In this document: positions 1 to 10,423 of the stretch, piece by piece | Layout of the letters: every line of letters starts with the position of its first letter | How positions within the stretch are numbered: position 1 is the first letter of the stretch | Assembly (NCBI RefSeq): GCF_000165425.1 | Contig: NW_001799022.1 | Location: 434,001 to 498,000, forward strand | Length of the DNA stretch: 64,000 nucleotides | Direction: 5' to 3' | Origin: Paramecium tetraurelia | Taxonomy: Eukaryota; Ciliophora; Oligohymenophorea; Peniculida; Parameciidae | The notes under the pieces: generated by a model | What the model was told of the DNA's origin: nothing | The model's database searches: none | The model's input: only the letters and a program-made list of their open reading frames with translations | Made by a program: the position numbers and the translations under genes

Positions 1-221
1 ATAATTATATTAGATATAGATTAGAAGAATCAACTTTGAAAGAAGTGAGAGATAGAATTGAAAGAGTGAAAGAGTCAGAATTGAAGAACGTTGAAAAGAG
101 AAAAGACTTGAGAAAGAATTTGAGAAGATACTTGGCTGAGAAATACAGAACATTACCAGCAGGAAGTTTGGCTGATAAGAAGGCATAATCAAGATTCCTA
201 TTTTCAAAATTGAGGTTCTGA
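1..221 (+). CDS. C-terminal end of an unidentified coiled-coil protein (partial)
   Basis: The frame beginning at base 3 is open to a TGA at 219-221 and gives about 72 residues. The composition is strongly charged (Lys, Arg, Glu) with heptad-like spacing, so a helical or coiled-coil end is likely. One in-frame TAA reads as Gln under the ciliate code. The gene enters from outside the window, so its start and function cannot be judged. It converges on the uL3 gene, whose stop lies less than 100 bases away. The open frame in a compact region supports a real gene, but I recognise no family. Confidence 0.6.
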
Positions 222-308
222 TTTATTACATAAGTATAATTGCATTAAGAAATGTATTTAGTATAAATTGTCTTGTTTATAATGTTCTTAAATGAGGGTA
301 ATTATATA

Positions 309-1547
309 TCATTATTGTTACTATTGCTTTAATTTTCTTTGGGTTCTAGTGAAATAAAACTTGGCCTTCTCTTCTTGAGTTTAGAAACGTCCTAATAAAA
401 TAGAATTGAGATAATACCATGTCCAATTTTGGATGATGTATCAACAAATTTGAGAGTGATTTCTTCCAAAGCCTTTCTGCTAGTTTATGGAACAAGAGAC
501 TTTCTCAACAAGACGACTCTCTTCTTGGGTCCAACAATACCTCCCTTGAGCATGAGGAAATCGTTTCTGATTTCACCATAGTGTGGGAAACCACCCAATG
601 GAGTGATTGCCTTTGAAGTCAAATCGGCTTCGGTAGATGCAGTGTTCTTATCTCCAGCAGCACCAATTCTGTAGATCTTCTTGTTCATTTCAGTTCTGTG
701 ATGGTAACCCAATTGACCAGTTCTGGCAACACTGTATCTGACATTGGCTGGATGCCATCCTCCGATACAACCAACTCTTCTCCAACCTCTATGGGTCTTC
801 TTTTGTAAATGCTTAACACCAAATCTCTTGATGACACCAGCAACTCCCTTACCCTTGGTGACACCGAGAACGTCAATTTATTCGTTTTATTTGAAGACTT
901 AATCTACTTTGACTTCCTTTTCTAATAATCCCTTGGCATAGTTAACTTTTTATTCTGTTGTGCCTCCATTGACTTGAACTTCAAAGACGTGATTCTTCTT
1001 TTATCTCAAGTTCAATTTGCTCATTTGAGTGTGAACAATGACTCTGACAACTTAGCAATATCTAAAGAGTTTAATTAATATTTTTACTTAACGATTCTCT
1101 TTAATTGAGTTTCCAAATTCTTTGGCTCAGCATTAGCCTTGTTATAATTGGTGAAAGCCTTCTTCTTTGAGTTGATCCAATTCTTATAGAATCTTCTCAA
1201 TGTGTCCTTGGCAATTTTAGTACTCCAAACAGTGGTCAAAGCTCTTAATCCTCTTGGTGTTTCGATATATCCAACAATACCGACGACAGCCAAAGGTGGG
1301 GTTTCAACGATGGTGACGGCTTCAACAACTTCCTTTCCATTCAATTTTGATCCTGGTCTTTCAACAGTTCTCAAGATGTGGGTCATACCAGCCTTGAATC
1401 CTGCAAAGGCTGTCAAGTGAACTGGAGATGATTTGTTGTCTTTTAAAGGGAGAAGTCTCGGATTCTTCCTCTGTGATGCTTTGTTCTCTTTCTTGGTGTA
1501 AATCCAAGATTTCCATGTCTGGGTGCCTCAAACTTTCTGTGGGACAT
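309..1547 (-). CDS. RPL3: Ribosomal protein uL3 (60S large subunit)
   Basis: This is the large-subunit protein uL3, which reaches the peptidyl-transferase centre of the ribosome. The N-terminus [12 protein letters not shown], the block [20 protein letters not shown], the WHPANV turn and [15 protein letters not shown] are diagnostic. Two 26-nt introns restore the frame: one after LKRIV and one inside the GHG-RF motif near the C-terminus. About 396 residues are predicted, the normal length for the family. The start at 1547 matches the conserved N-terminus. Between residues about 32 and 38, near 1440-1450, the frame slips by one base and no intron can explain it. Since uL3 is essential, a missing base in this assembly is the likeliest cause. 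It is transcribed divergently from the CCCH gene. Confidence 0.95.
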
Positions 1548-1665
1548 TTAATATATAAAAAAATCTTTAAAATTTTTTAAATCCCTTTTCAAATTTAATG
1601 CTTAATTATTTATGTTTTATTATTAATCTTATATACATTCAATAATGGTTTACTACTACTCTTCT

Positions 1666-1723
1666 AGAATCTCTCAAATCTTCTCTAAATGAAAATTCAA
1701 TTAGAGAAGATATAAGAGATTCT
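1666..1723. repeat. Imperfect inverted repeat (hairpin) in a divergent promoter region
   Basis: Two 23-nt arms, 1666-1688 and 1701-1723, are reverse complements with two mismatches and enclose a 12-nt loop. They sit roughly mid-way in the 300-bp spacer between the starts of uL3 (minus) and the CCCH gene (plus). Both arms are pyrimidine/purine-skewed (CTCT/AGAG), unlike the surrounding AT-rich spacer. It could be an operator-like palindrome, a hairpin in an untranscribed spacer, or part of a small RNA. The sequence alone cannot choose between these. Confidence 0.6.
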
Positions 1724-1848
1724 TAACCTTTCTAATCAGCATCATCAATATTGTCATCCTACTTTCATCTTAGAAGTAGATGTAGAATAGTTGATTCTCT
1801 TCAAACAAACTTAATCATTATATTTATTTATTGAATTAATATAAAATT

Positions 1849-2340
1849 ATGTAAGCCAATCAAGTTCAATTTCCCAACCAAAAGTACAAAACGCAGCTTT
1901 GCAGACACTTCAGTAAATTATAATGTGAATTTTAGTAACAAATGGAAATTGTGCTTTAGGAGCAAGATGTTAATTTGCTCATGGAAGACAGGAGCTTAGA
2001 GCAAATGCTAATGGATTTTAGCCCAATTCTGAATTCATTATGCATTAGAATCCTCAAGTAGCTCCACCCCTCAAGGTGTAACCAATTAATCCCATGATTG
2101 CGAATTATAAGAGTATTTTTTAAGATTTATGACTTCTTAGCATAATTATGCAAGCACTTCAACCCATAAACAGGATAATGCAAAAATGGAGCTACTTGCA
2201 CTTTTGCTCATGGGGAATAGGAACTTAATTAAATGAATCCCTATTTCCAAAATCAATATATGTATTAGAATCAAATATCCTTACAATAGGCTTATGCAGC
2301 AACAAATCAAATAGCAAAACTAAGCTTAGATATAAGCTGA
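1849..2340 (+). CDS. Tandem CCCH zinc-finger protein (TIS11/tristetraprolin type)
   Basis: Two C3H1 fingers are visible, each preceded by the YKTQLC lead-in typical of tristetraprolin-type RNA-binding proteins. The first runs from CRHF to CQFAHG and the second from CKHFNPQTGQC to CTFAHGEQEL. Such proteins bind AU-rich mRNA elements and control mRNA decay; that role is inferred from the family. Three exons are joined by a 23-nt intron inside finger 1 and a 28-nt intron just before finger 2, both needed to rebuild the fingers. The start ATG gives MQANQVQFPNQKYKTQLC. The protein has about 146 residues, with a Gln/Asn-rich tail after finger 2. It converges on the minus-strand small membrane protein. 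Confidence 0.85.
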
Positions 2341-2371
2341 GCTCACATAATAAATATTAATTATGATTCTG

Positions 2372-2584
2372 TCAAACATGGAACATATTTTTCCAGGCTA
2401 ACAAGTAAATAATCCCAATAAATTTTAGGACATCATAAACGTGTTGAAATAGGGCCAAGAAAAAGCCAAGTAGGGTGATAATTAAGGAGCAAGCGAAATT
2501 ATTAAATTGATTATTCATGATGAGCAGAGAACCAAGGAGGAGAAATAATAATATCAATAAATTTACAACAACGCACAAAGACAT
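2372..2584 (-). CDS. Small two-helix membrane protein, possibly Pmp3/UPF0057-like
   Basis: A single exon of 70 residues starts at ATG and ends at TGA, with an in-frame TGA just upstream fixing the start. It has two hydrophobic segments separated by the polar stretch MNNQFNN. The second, around LIITLLGFFLALFQHVYDVL, resembles the second helix of Pmp3/UPF0057 proteolipids (LLTLLGYxPGxIHAxY), which influence membrane potential and salt tolerance. The first segment lacks the usual LPP motif, so the assignment is tentative. It contains no reassigned stop codons, so it could also be a chance open frame. Confidence 0.4.
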   Translation of the reverse strand: MSLCVVVNLLILLFLLLGSLLIMNNQFNNFACSLIITLLGFFLALFQHVYDVLKFIGIIYLLAWKNMFHV

Positions 2585-2666
2585 TATGATTCAAAATTAA
2601 AAGAGTACTTAAACCAATGATTTCATTGATATTTTATATTATTATATATAATAGCAGATATAGATT

Positions 2667-4994
2667 TCATTGTGTTATAGATAAAAGTATTTTATTGTCA
2701 TCTATTGAATGCAATTAAGTTTTAATATCCATTTATTCAAGTAGTATATATGAATCAATTACGATCAGGATTTACGTATCCACACATTTTACATCCTGAA
2801 TTTGACCAAATTCCCATAACTCGAGGCATAGCTAAATTTGATCATCTTGCTTTTCCTTACTTTTAATGTAAGGGAAAGATAATATAGAATCATAATTCAA
2901 TTCATCATTAATTACCGATATTTCAAATATTCCATCCTCCTTTATTTGTAATTAAGTGCAATCTTCATTTCCAATAATATTTTAAATGTGAGATTGCAAT
3001 TACACTAATAATGAATCTTCAACATCCACCCAATCCCAATCACTTTAAAGTATTTCTTTACAAACTGATGATAAAATATTTTTGTTTTCTTAAATCTTCA
3101 ATATTTAATAATCTATATTTTATTTATAGTTATTATAATTGTAAAAGTTCTCTATTTGTAAATCACTAAATGTTATTATTATCAATTTCTTATTATTTTC
3201 TTTTAGATAATCAATCATTCTAAAATCATCCTCATTACAATTTTTGCACAGGTAAATAAATACACTGCAATGACTAATCATAAAATCAATCCAAAATTTT
3301 TAAAATTATTAATGTTCAAAATTAAGTTTTGAGTTTACAATGATCTTTTCAGGAAATTATATTGATTTGATCATAATGTCTAATTTATAATTTTCCAAGA
3401 AGTCATTATCATAGTATTAAACTGCAAATTAGTTTAATTCAAGATTTACTTATAACTCGTCATTAAATATGGCTTTTATGGTATTTTTTAATAGATTTAA
3501 ATCTTAACCCAAGATTCCTATTGTCTATTTTTATTATGCTTCATGATCCTTCAATTTAATTAACCATTTGTTTGATGATAATTCTTCCAAACTATGTTAC
3601 TCACTTGTTATTAAATTATCAAACTGGAACTAACCTTATTCTTTAAAGAGTTGCCGTAGAGTAATTTCTAAATTAATTATCTTCTCATTTTTTTCTTAAC
3701 ACTCTCTTCTCAAATCAACTAATTCTTCGTGATGCTCGATTACAGAATCATAGTCTGGCTTATTACAATCGAAAATTGATTCACTATCATTTTCTATTTC
3801 TTTATCAAACTTTAAATTCTATTTTTTACTTTCATTATTTTATTCCTCGTCTTCTTCTTCATCCTTCTCTGTAATTTTTGAATTATGTTTTATTTATTTT
3901 ATAAGGGATTCTCTATCTATAAGATCTGTTTGAACTTCTGTTGATATCTGTTTTACCTTAACTTGATTAATTTAATTACTTAAACTAATTGATAAAGCTC
4001 TGCAAACTTCAAATTTCACTTCAATCTTCTCTGTCTATTAAGCTTAATTTTAACACTTAATCAATTATGAAGTTGAAGATTGTTAATTTGTTTACTTAAT
4101 TTATTTTTAATTATTAAATGGATCTTCAATTTGATCTGTTTATATGAGCTTTGATAATTTATTGCTTATATCTGTTTACTCTAATTTATGAGTTTTAGTA
4201 ATAATTTCTGTTGTTTAGGTTTATATATTACATAATTTAGCTTTTGCATGTTCTTTAGTTGTAATAACTTACTTATCGATATTATTGAATTATTTAGGAG
4301 TATTAGGCACTCTGTAGGGGGAGAGTGACGGAGCTGAGTTATCATTGATGATGCTAAAGAATTTATCGAAGATCTAATTAATTTTAGCTAAAGACTTAGA
4401 TAAATCCTTTTATTTTTACAAATCTGTTTCGAGTATTTCATAATCTATCCAACTGATATTTAGCCTTTTTATCTTTGAATGTCGAACAACATTTGCTTGA
4501 ATGTTGTTAATTATGTCAAGCAGCATTTTAACTGAATTATCTTTTGGCGTCTACTTCGTTTAGACTTTGGTATTGTTACGTTGCGAATCTTGAGATATTT
4601 CAGACTATTGGAATTTGTTTTTCTATTAATCTTTGTCATTGGTTGGAATACTTTTTTATTTATCTTAAAAGATTCTAGTTAGATGAATTGTTTTTGATTA
4701 TTCCTAAAACAGCAATTGTTCTAATAGTTAATTTTTCTGTTGATACTCATTTTCCGATATTTGATGTTGCTTAATTTTAGTTTAAATTTAAAGATTAAAT
4801 GCCTCAGTCATTTCCCTTTTTTCCTATTCATGTTTCCTTCGAATTAAATCTAGTTATAAGATTAATTTTTCAATCGTTTATTCTCTGGTGAAATTTTCAT
4901 TATTGATAGATTAATCTTTGCTAGAATTCCCAATTTTAGGTGATTTATCATTTAAAAAGGGACTTTTCGATTTTTTATTAAAATATTTTTACAT
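2667..4994 (-). CDS. Large uncharacterised coiled-coil protein (about 775 aa)
   Basis: One frame stays open for 775 codons and ends at a TGA at 2667-2669. It uses many TAA/TAG glutamine codons, which is strong evidence of coding in this code. The protein is rich in Gln, Asn, Lys and Glu. Its first 300 residues look like coiled coil, and an acidic run of Asp and Glu lies mid-protein. No catalytic motif or known domain was recognised. The ATG at 4994 is the first clear start, but a short upstream exon near 5050-5095 cannot be excluded. The C-terminal third is more mixed in composition and may be globular. Function unknown. Confidence 0.65.
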
Positions 4995-5444
4995 AAATAT
5001 TAATTACCTATTTTTGTGTTTGGGTTCTAAATTACCTTCCCCATAAGTTTATAAGCAATATTGATTTTGCTTTTTTTCATTCTAGAGATTAGTAGTGAAA
5101 TTAAAATTATGTTAAAGGGGAAGAACACAGAATAGAAAAGAACGGTACAGAGTCGATTACAAACAATAACAAATATTGATGGCATAAATAAGATGTATTA
5201 AGTAATATTTTGTATTGTTTGTTTTGAATTCAAATTACTTATGAATTTATTTAATTTTCATTTTCAAAATGTATCTTAATTATATTAAGCATGATCTTTT
5301 CTATCAAAGATTAATTGTGTTCAGTGAGTCTAGTTCAATGAATATACCTCTCATTAGTGTAAAATATGGCATTCTTTATACATTTTTATCGATATTAAGT
5401 TCTTCTTAAATTATTTATTTTAAGATTCAAATTACAAGAATTAA
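4995..5444. other. Intergenic spacer without a supported gene
   Basis: This AT-rich spacer lies between two divergently transcribed genes. A plus-strand open frame at about 5109-5291 is short and of low complexity, and it was not accepted. A short first exon of the minus-strand coiled-coil gene may lie near 5050-5095, but the splice phases did not fit. No RNA gene or repeat was recognised. Confidence 0.4.
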
Positions 5445-5876
5445 ATGAAATCTGAGAATTCAGGCACTTTACACCATGGATATCTTGAACTTATGATAAA
5501 TCATTCCAAATAATAAGATATCAGCAATAATACTAATGCGAAATAGGGCCATTGGAGCCAAGAGGAACACGAATAATATGTTTAATTCTTACTTAGAGTT
5601 AAAGGATCAGGAGATACATAGAGAAAAGGACAACCACTGTTCAAAAGGATGAGTTAGATTATTGGCACTAGAACTCCAAGTTAATGCAGGTACTATTTTT
5701 AAACAAATAGATCCCACCACTAAAAATTCAATCCTTTTAATCCTCGCTTGAGAAAAAATCATAAGAAAAGATAATTGATAAAGGCAGAAAAGCCATTTTA
5801 AAGAACAAAACAACTCATCAGATAATATCTTAATAAACATAAAATTCATTCTGATGATGAAAATCAAAAGGAATGA
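5445..5876 (+). CDS. Myb/SANT-like DNA-binding protein
   Basis: A single exon of 143 residues contains one Myb/SANT repeat at about residues 38-85. The hallmarks are GHWSQEEHEQYVQFL at the first helix and IGTRTPSQCRYYF at the recognition helix, close to the pattern of single-repeat SHAQKYF-class Myb proteins (GTRTPxQVRSHAQ). These bind DNA in the nucleus as transcription regulators; that is family knowledge. The rest is basic and rich in Lys, Arg and Gln, including a basic block after the domain that may serve nuclear import or DNA contact. Several Gln residues are TAA or TAG codons. No introns were needed. The start is the first ATG after the spacer. Confidence 0.8.
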
Positions 5877-6362
5877 AAGGGCTGATTTTATATGATTAAA
5901 TTATATGGTGTTAATAAAATCACTGAAACATTAATTTTTATTTATTTAATTTTTCTATATATAGATTAAATATTTTTGTGATGACTTTGATTATTTGATT
6001 TCAGTGTAATTTTAGCTTTTAAATATTCACTAACTTGAGTATATTAATATAATAATTATATGAATATGGCAATAATTATATTCCTATGCATAATCAAATT
6101 TATTAATATTGTAATTACTTTTTATGAAAAAGAAAAACTTACATTAAGGAAATTCTTAAACAAAAGATATTGAAGCAACTTTTTGTAAATGTAAATCTGG
6201 TTTATTTTTCAAAGGTTCCTCCTCTATTAGAGATATACTTACATATTGGATGCAGATATGATGATAAATACCTAAGTTTGATTATAGCATAATATGATTT
6301 TCGATGATTTTATAACAAAATATTGAACACAAATTAATTTAAATTTAATTTACGATCATCCG
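5877..6362. other. AT-rich intergenic spacer
   Basis: About 490 bases separate two plus-strand genes. The sequence is very AT-rich with no open frame of coding character on either strand. It should hold the 3' end of the Myb-like gene and the promoter of the Twinkle gene. No specific sites were recognised. Confidence 0.4.
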
Positions 6363-9300
6363 ATGAGGCGTGTAGCTAGAATTGCTTAATCTATGATGAA
6401 AAATAGAATGCTATAATCTCTCCAATAGAAGGTTGTTTATCATTTTGATGATAATTACAATAAGTTTTATAAGGAGAAGAATGAGAATTTGGTATTTTTT
6501 TAAGTTGAAATTCAGATCCATCCTACTTACACATCTAAACATTTTAAAGTGTCATCAAGTTCAATCGTTCAATACTTGGAAGAAAAGAAGATGGAACACA
6601 AGATCTAGGGAAAGTATGTACAATTAAGATATTGTCCATTCTGTCCGAAACATAATATAGAGAATCCATCAAACTAGTTTGTTATGGGAATTAATTTGGA
6701 GAAGTAAATTTGATAACAATCATTCTAGTGGGTCTTATAATTGTTTTAGAGCAACTTGTTAAGCAAGAGGATCTTGGTTTGATTTTAAGAACTTTATGAA
6801 TGGGAATCTAAATAGTTCACAACAATAGAATTAATAGAGTGTATAGCAGCCAACTTAGAAGTTGAATATATTTGAATATCACTAATATTATGAGAGATTA
6901 AAGTTGTAAGAACCAAAAATAGTCTATGACTATTTGATAGGGGATGATTGGGAAAATGTAAAATATGCCTATTATTCACTAGTCAGAATTAAAGAGGAAT
7001 TAAGGATGATGTGTTAAAATTGTATCTGATTGGTATTGATATAACTGAAATCTACGATCCATAGTAGGGCAGTTACGTTTAGGCTCCCCTTATATACTTT
7101 CCTATGTTTCGATATAGAAATTAACATGAGAGGAATAAATTGATGCAGAAAGCTTTGAAGTAGAAAAAGGATGAAGTGTTGGCTGAATAGGTGATGAGTG
7201 AAGAAACCAAATAGAATATTAAATCACAATTAGATAACTAATTTGACAATTTATAGTATGAATTGGTGAGTTGTAAGATCAGAGCAGCCGGAAAGGATTT
7301 GAAGCATATTCAAAAGATCGAACCTATGAATGCAGCTAAAGGAATATTTGGAATGCATTTACTAAAATAAGATTCTACTCAGGTGATTTTAACAGAAGGA
7401 GAATTTGATGCTATGGCTGCTTATTAAATGACAAATATTCCTGCTATATCATTACCATATGGTATCAATCATATTCCAGCCTATCTTATTGAATGGTATG
7501 CTATGATGATTATATAATAAGGTTGGATTAATTTGAGAAATTGAATGATATTATAATATGGGTAGATGATGATAATCCTGGAAGAATCAATTCATAGAAG
7601 ATTGCTCGTAAACTTGGTAATGCGAGAACAAGAGTGGTCTAACCATCTTTACTTGATCCTCATGACTATCCAAAAGATGCAAATGATTGCTTAAGATTCT
7701 ATCCAGATAAAGTCATGACTTACATTGATCAATCAAAATGTCTATTAAAGAAGAATATCACTTAGTTTACTGATTTTAAATAATTGACCAAAAATAGAAT
7801 CTTAAACTTTGAATTGTCTAAAGGAACTCAATCTTAAACTTTTACAACCTATAATAATACAACTAAAGGATTGAGAACTGGAGGTATGTGTGTGATTTAA
7901 CATTAAATTAGAATTCACTATTTTGACTGGACCTACTGGTAGTGGTAAAACAACCTTTTTGAGTCAGCTATCTTTAGATTTCTGTAAAGAAGGCATAACA
8001 ACACTTTGGGGTAGTTTTGAAATTAAGACTGACAGATTGGCCGAACATTAATTATTGCAAGCTTATAAGACAGATTTAATTAAACAAAAGGATTTGATTG
8101 ATGTAGCAGTTCAAAAATTTGAAAATGAAATGCCAATTGTAACAGATTCTATTTATAAATATAGTATTACATGAATTTTTATGGGTCAACAGATCTAGAT
8201 CAAATTATTGATACAATTGAATATGCAATATACGAATATAATGTAACTCATGTTTGTTTGGATAATTTGTAATTTATGATGGGAACTTAAGTCGGAGGAA
8301 ATAGGAAATTTGATTTTCAGGATGAAATAATAGAAAAATTCAGAAGATTGACTAGTAATAATGATATCCATTTAACTTTGGTCATTCATCCAAGGAAAGT
8401 TGATGAAAATGAGGATTTAACTATTGCATCTATTTTTGGTTCAGCTAAAGCCACTCAAGAAGCTGACAACGTTTTTATTATCTAAAACAGACCTAGATAT
8501 AGAGTGTTCGAAATTAAGAAAAATCGATATGATGGAGAAGTAGGTAGAGTTGGATTAGGTTTTGATTCTAATGTGAAGTCATTCTTTGAACTTACATCTG
8601 CAGAAGTCAAAGAATTAAATGAAGAAAAGACTACTATATTAGATATTATTAATAAAAGGAAACAAGAGGGCAGACATTTTAAATAAGAGATCACTATTAA
8701 TGATAAAAACCCTAATAATGATGGTGGAAATAATGAAGGGGGATCTCCAAATAAAGGAGGAAATCATAATAATAATCCAATCAATCCTAAAATATCTAAA
8801 AAAGATAATTTGAATGCTCAAAAAATAAGATTAGAAAATATTGAAATTCCAGATCCAAATATTTTCAAAGATCTCAATGATGATGAAGAGGATCAAATGG
8901 CTTAATTAGATAAAATGACTTTACAATACGCAAATCAAGAAATATCAGAAATTATCCTAAATGAAAAACCAGTGAAATAGGCTTTGGATGAAATTGAAGA
9001 TACTGAAAAAATTGCTAAGGTGGAAAGTTTAATTGATAATTCATTTGTAGAAATTAATGAAAAAAAGCAAGTCCATCAGGATAGTACTCCAGATGCTTAG
9101 TTAAACTAAGGTAAAATGATTAGGGAATGTTAAAAATGCATTGACCCTTCTAATGACTATCTTGAAATATGGAAGTTTGACCAAGATAGTGATTATGGAT
9201 TACAACCAAAAATTGGATAATATGAACCAAAACAGGAATAATAGGCTTAGCCAGATAATAATTAAACTCAATCTAATTATAATGAATTTGCATTATTCAA

Positions 9301-9499
9301 TTCTGATCCATTGAATAAGTTTGCTGCTCAAAAAATTAATAAAGAACTAGATTAAATTTCATAGAGAGATGAATTCTAGCCTGTTGATGACCAAATAGAA
9401 CTCTCTAACTAATATACAAATTCAAAGAGCAAATCTAAAAGGGCTTCTTTTATTCACGTTGGATCAAAGAAGCCTTCTAAATAATAATTAGATTTATGA
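6363..9499 (+). CDS. Twinkle-type mitochondrial DNA primase-helicase
   Basis: Twinkle is the phage T7 gp4-like replicative helicase of mitochondria. The N-terminus ([15 protein letters not shown]) is Arg-rich and lacks acidic residues, as in import presequences. A zinc-binding domain follows, with CPFC and CFRATC. The TOPRIM primase core has LTEGEFDAM and [11 protein letters not shown]. The RecA-like helicase has Walker [10 protein letters not shown], Walker B VCLDNLQ, and the later motifs LVIHPRK and [11 protein letters not shown]. Five introns (25, 29, 26, 28 and 26 nt) give 1000 residues. The last 320 or so residues after the helicase are Asn/Gln/Asp/Glu-rich and unlike known Twinkles. The four cysteines and acidic TOPRIM residues suggest primase activity is kept. 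Confidence 0.93.
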
Positions 9500-9559
9500 A
9501 GATTATTTAATAGTATATAAATAATTAATCTTTTATATATTAAATAAATATTAAATTTA

Positions 9560-10017
9560 ATGTCAAAGAAAACTTTTAAGAAATCTGAGGGTACATCGCT
9601 TGTATCTATCATTGGTGATGAAGTACTCAAATATTATTAACATTTAAGGATACTGTTACAGGATTTCTATTAACTGGTATTGGAGAGAAAAATATCAAAG
9701 GAGAAACAAACTTTTTGGTTGTAGATTCAAGTATGTATGATCATTATTTCTCGAAACCGATCCTAAATTGATTGAAAATACTTTTCAGAATTTCTTGAAG
9801 CATCCAAATATAGCAGTCATCCTTGTTACTTAATTCGTTGCTGAAAATTATCTTAGACATATTATTAATTAATATGATGCCATATTGCCTACAATTCTTG
9901 AAATTCCAAGCAAAGAATATCCATATGAAGCAAAGAAAGTATTAAATCTGATTATAATATCAGGATACAATTATTCAAAGAGCTCATAGATTATTGTATG
10001 GTACAGATATTTAGTGA
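9560..10017 (+). CDS. VMA7: V-type ATPase subunit F
   Basis: Subunit F is part of the central rotor of the V1 sector, linking ATP hydrolysis to proton pumping in endomembranes. Characteristic blocks are SIIGDE-DTVTGFLLTGIGE, NFLVVDS, IAVILVTQFVAEN and PTILEIPSKEYPYE. The predicted length of 127 residues is near the family norm. Three introns are needed: 9623-9648 (26 nt), 9731-9753 (23 nt) and 9939-9963 (25 nt). The middle one is odd: it starts GTATG but ends TCG instead of AG. Without removing exactly these 23 bases the frame hits a TGA soon after VVDS. The start ATG follows the Twinkle stop by only 60 bases on the same strand. Confidence 0.92.
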
Positions 10018-10423
10018 TATATATTGAATAATAAAATATGCATTATCAATTGATATTTTATTAAATTATCAATAATAATAATTAATCAATTCTTTATATT
10101 TAATGATCTTGTTAGTTAACAATTCTGTTTAAGTGGTGGTGCATTATTGAAAAAAATTAAATTAAAGAATCAAAAAATGAATATAGTCTTTTTCTATATT
10201 CTTCAATAATAAAACTATCTTCATTCAAAATAATATTAATTTTAATTTTATTATTCTTATTATTGAATTTTGATACTGATTTTCATATTTATCATAGTGA
10301 TTAATTACCAAATGAAATTTCTTGAATTCTTCTTCTTTAATTTAATTGATATCATAATTTAAGTTAATCTGTATTCAGAATTTATCTTGTAATAAAAATA
10401 ATTTTTAAGAAATTCTTCTTTTG
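10018..10423 (-). other. Spacer with a possible small minus-strand gene, unresolved
   Basis: Several minus-strand pieces look coding, for example one containing SFIIEEYRKRLYSFFDSL and another with EEEFKKFHLVINHYDKYE. They lie in different frames, and I could not connect them with plausible short introns or find a convincing start. The pieces could be exons of a small gene or chance open frames, since only TGA stops translation here. No family is recognised. Confidence 0.2.

Noticed and set aside
5109-5291. Short plus-strand frame beginning MLKGKNTEQKRT
   Set aside because: With only TGA as a stop, frames of this size arise by chance in AT-rich DNA. There is no motif and it has low-complexity ends.
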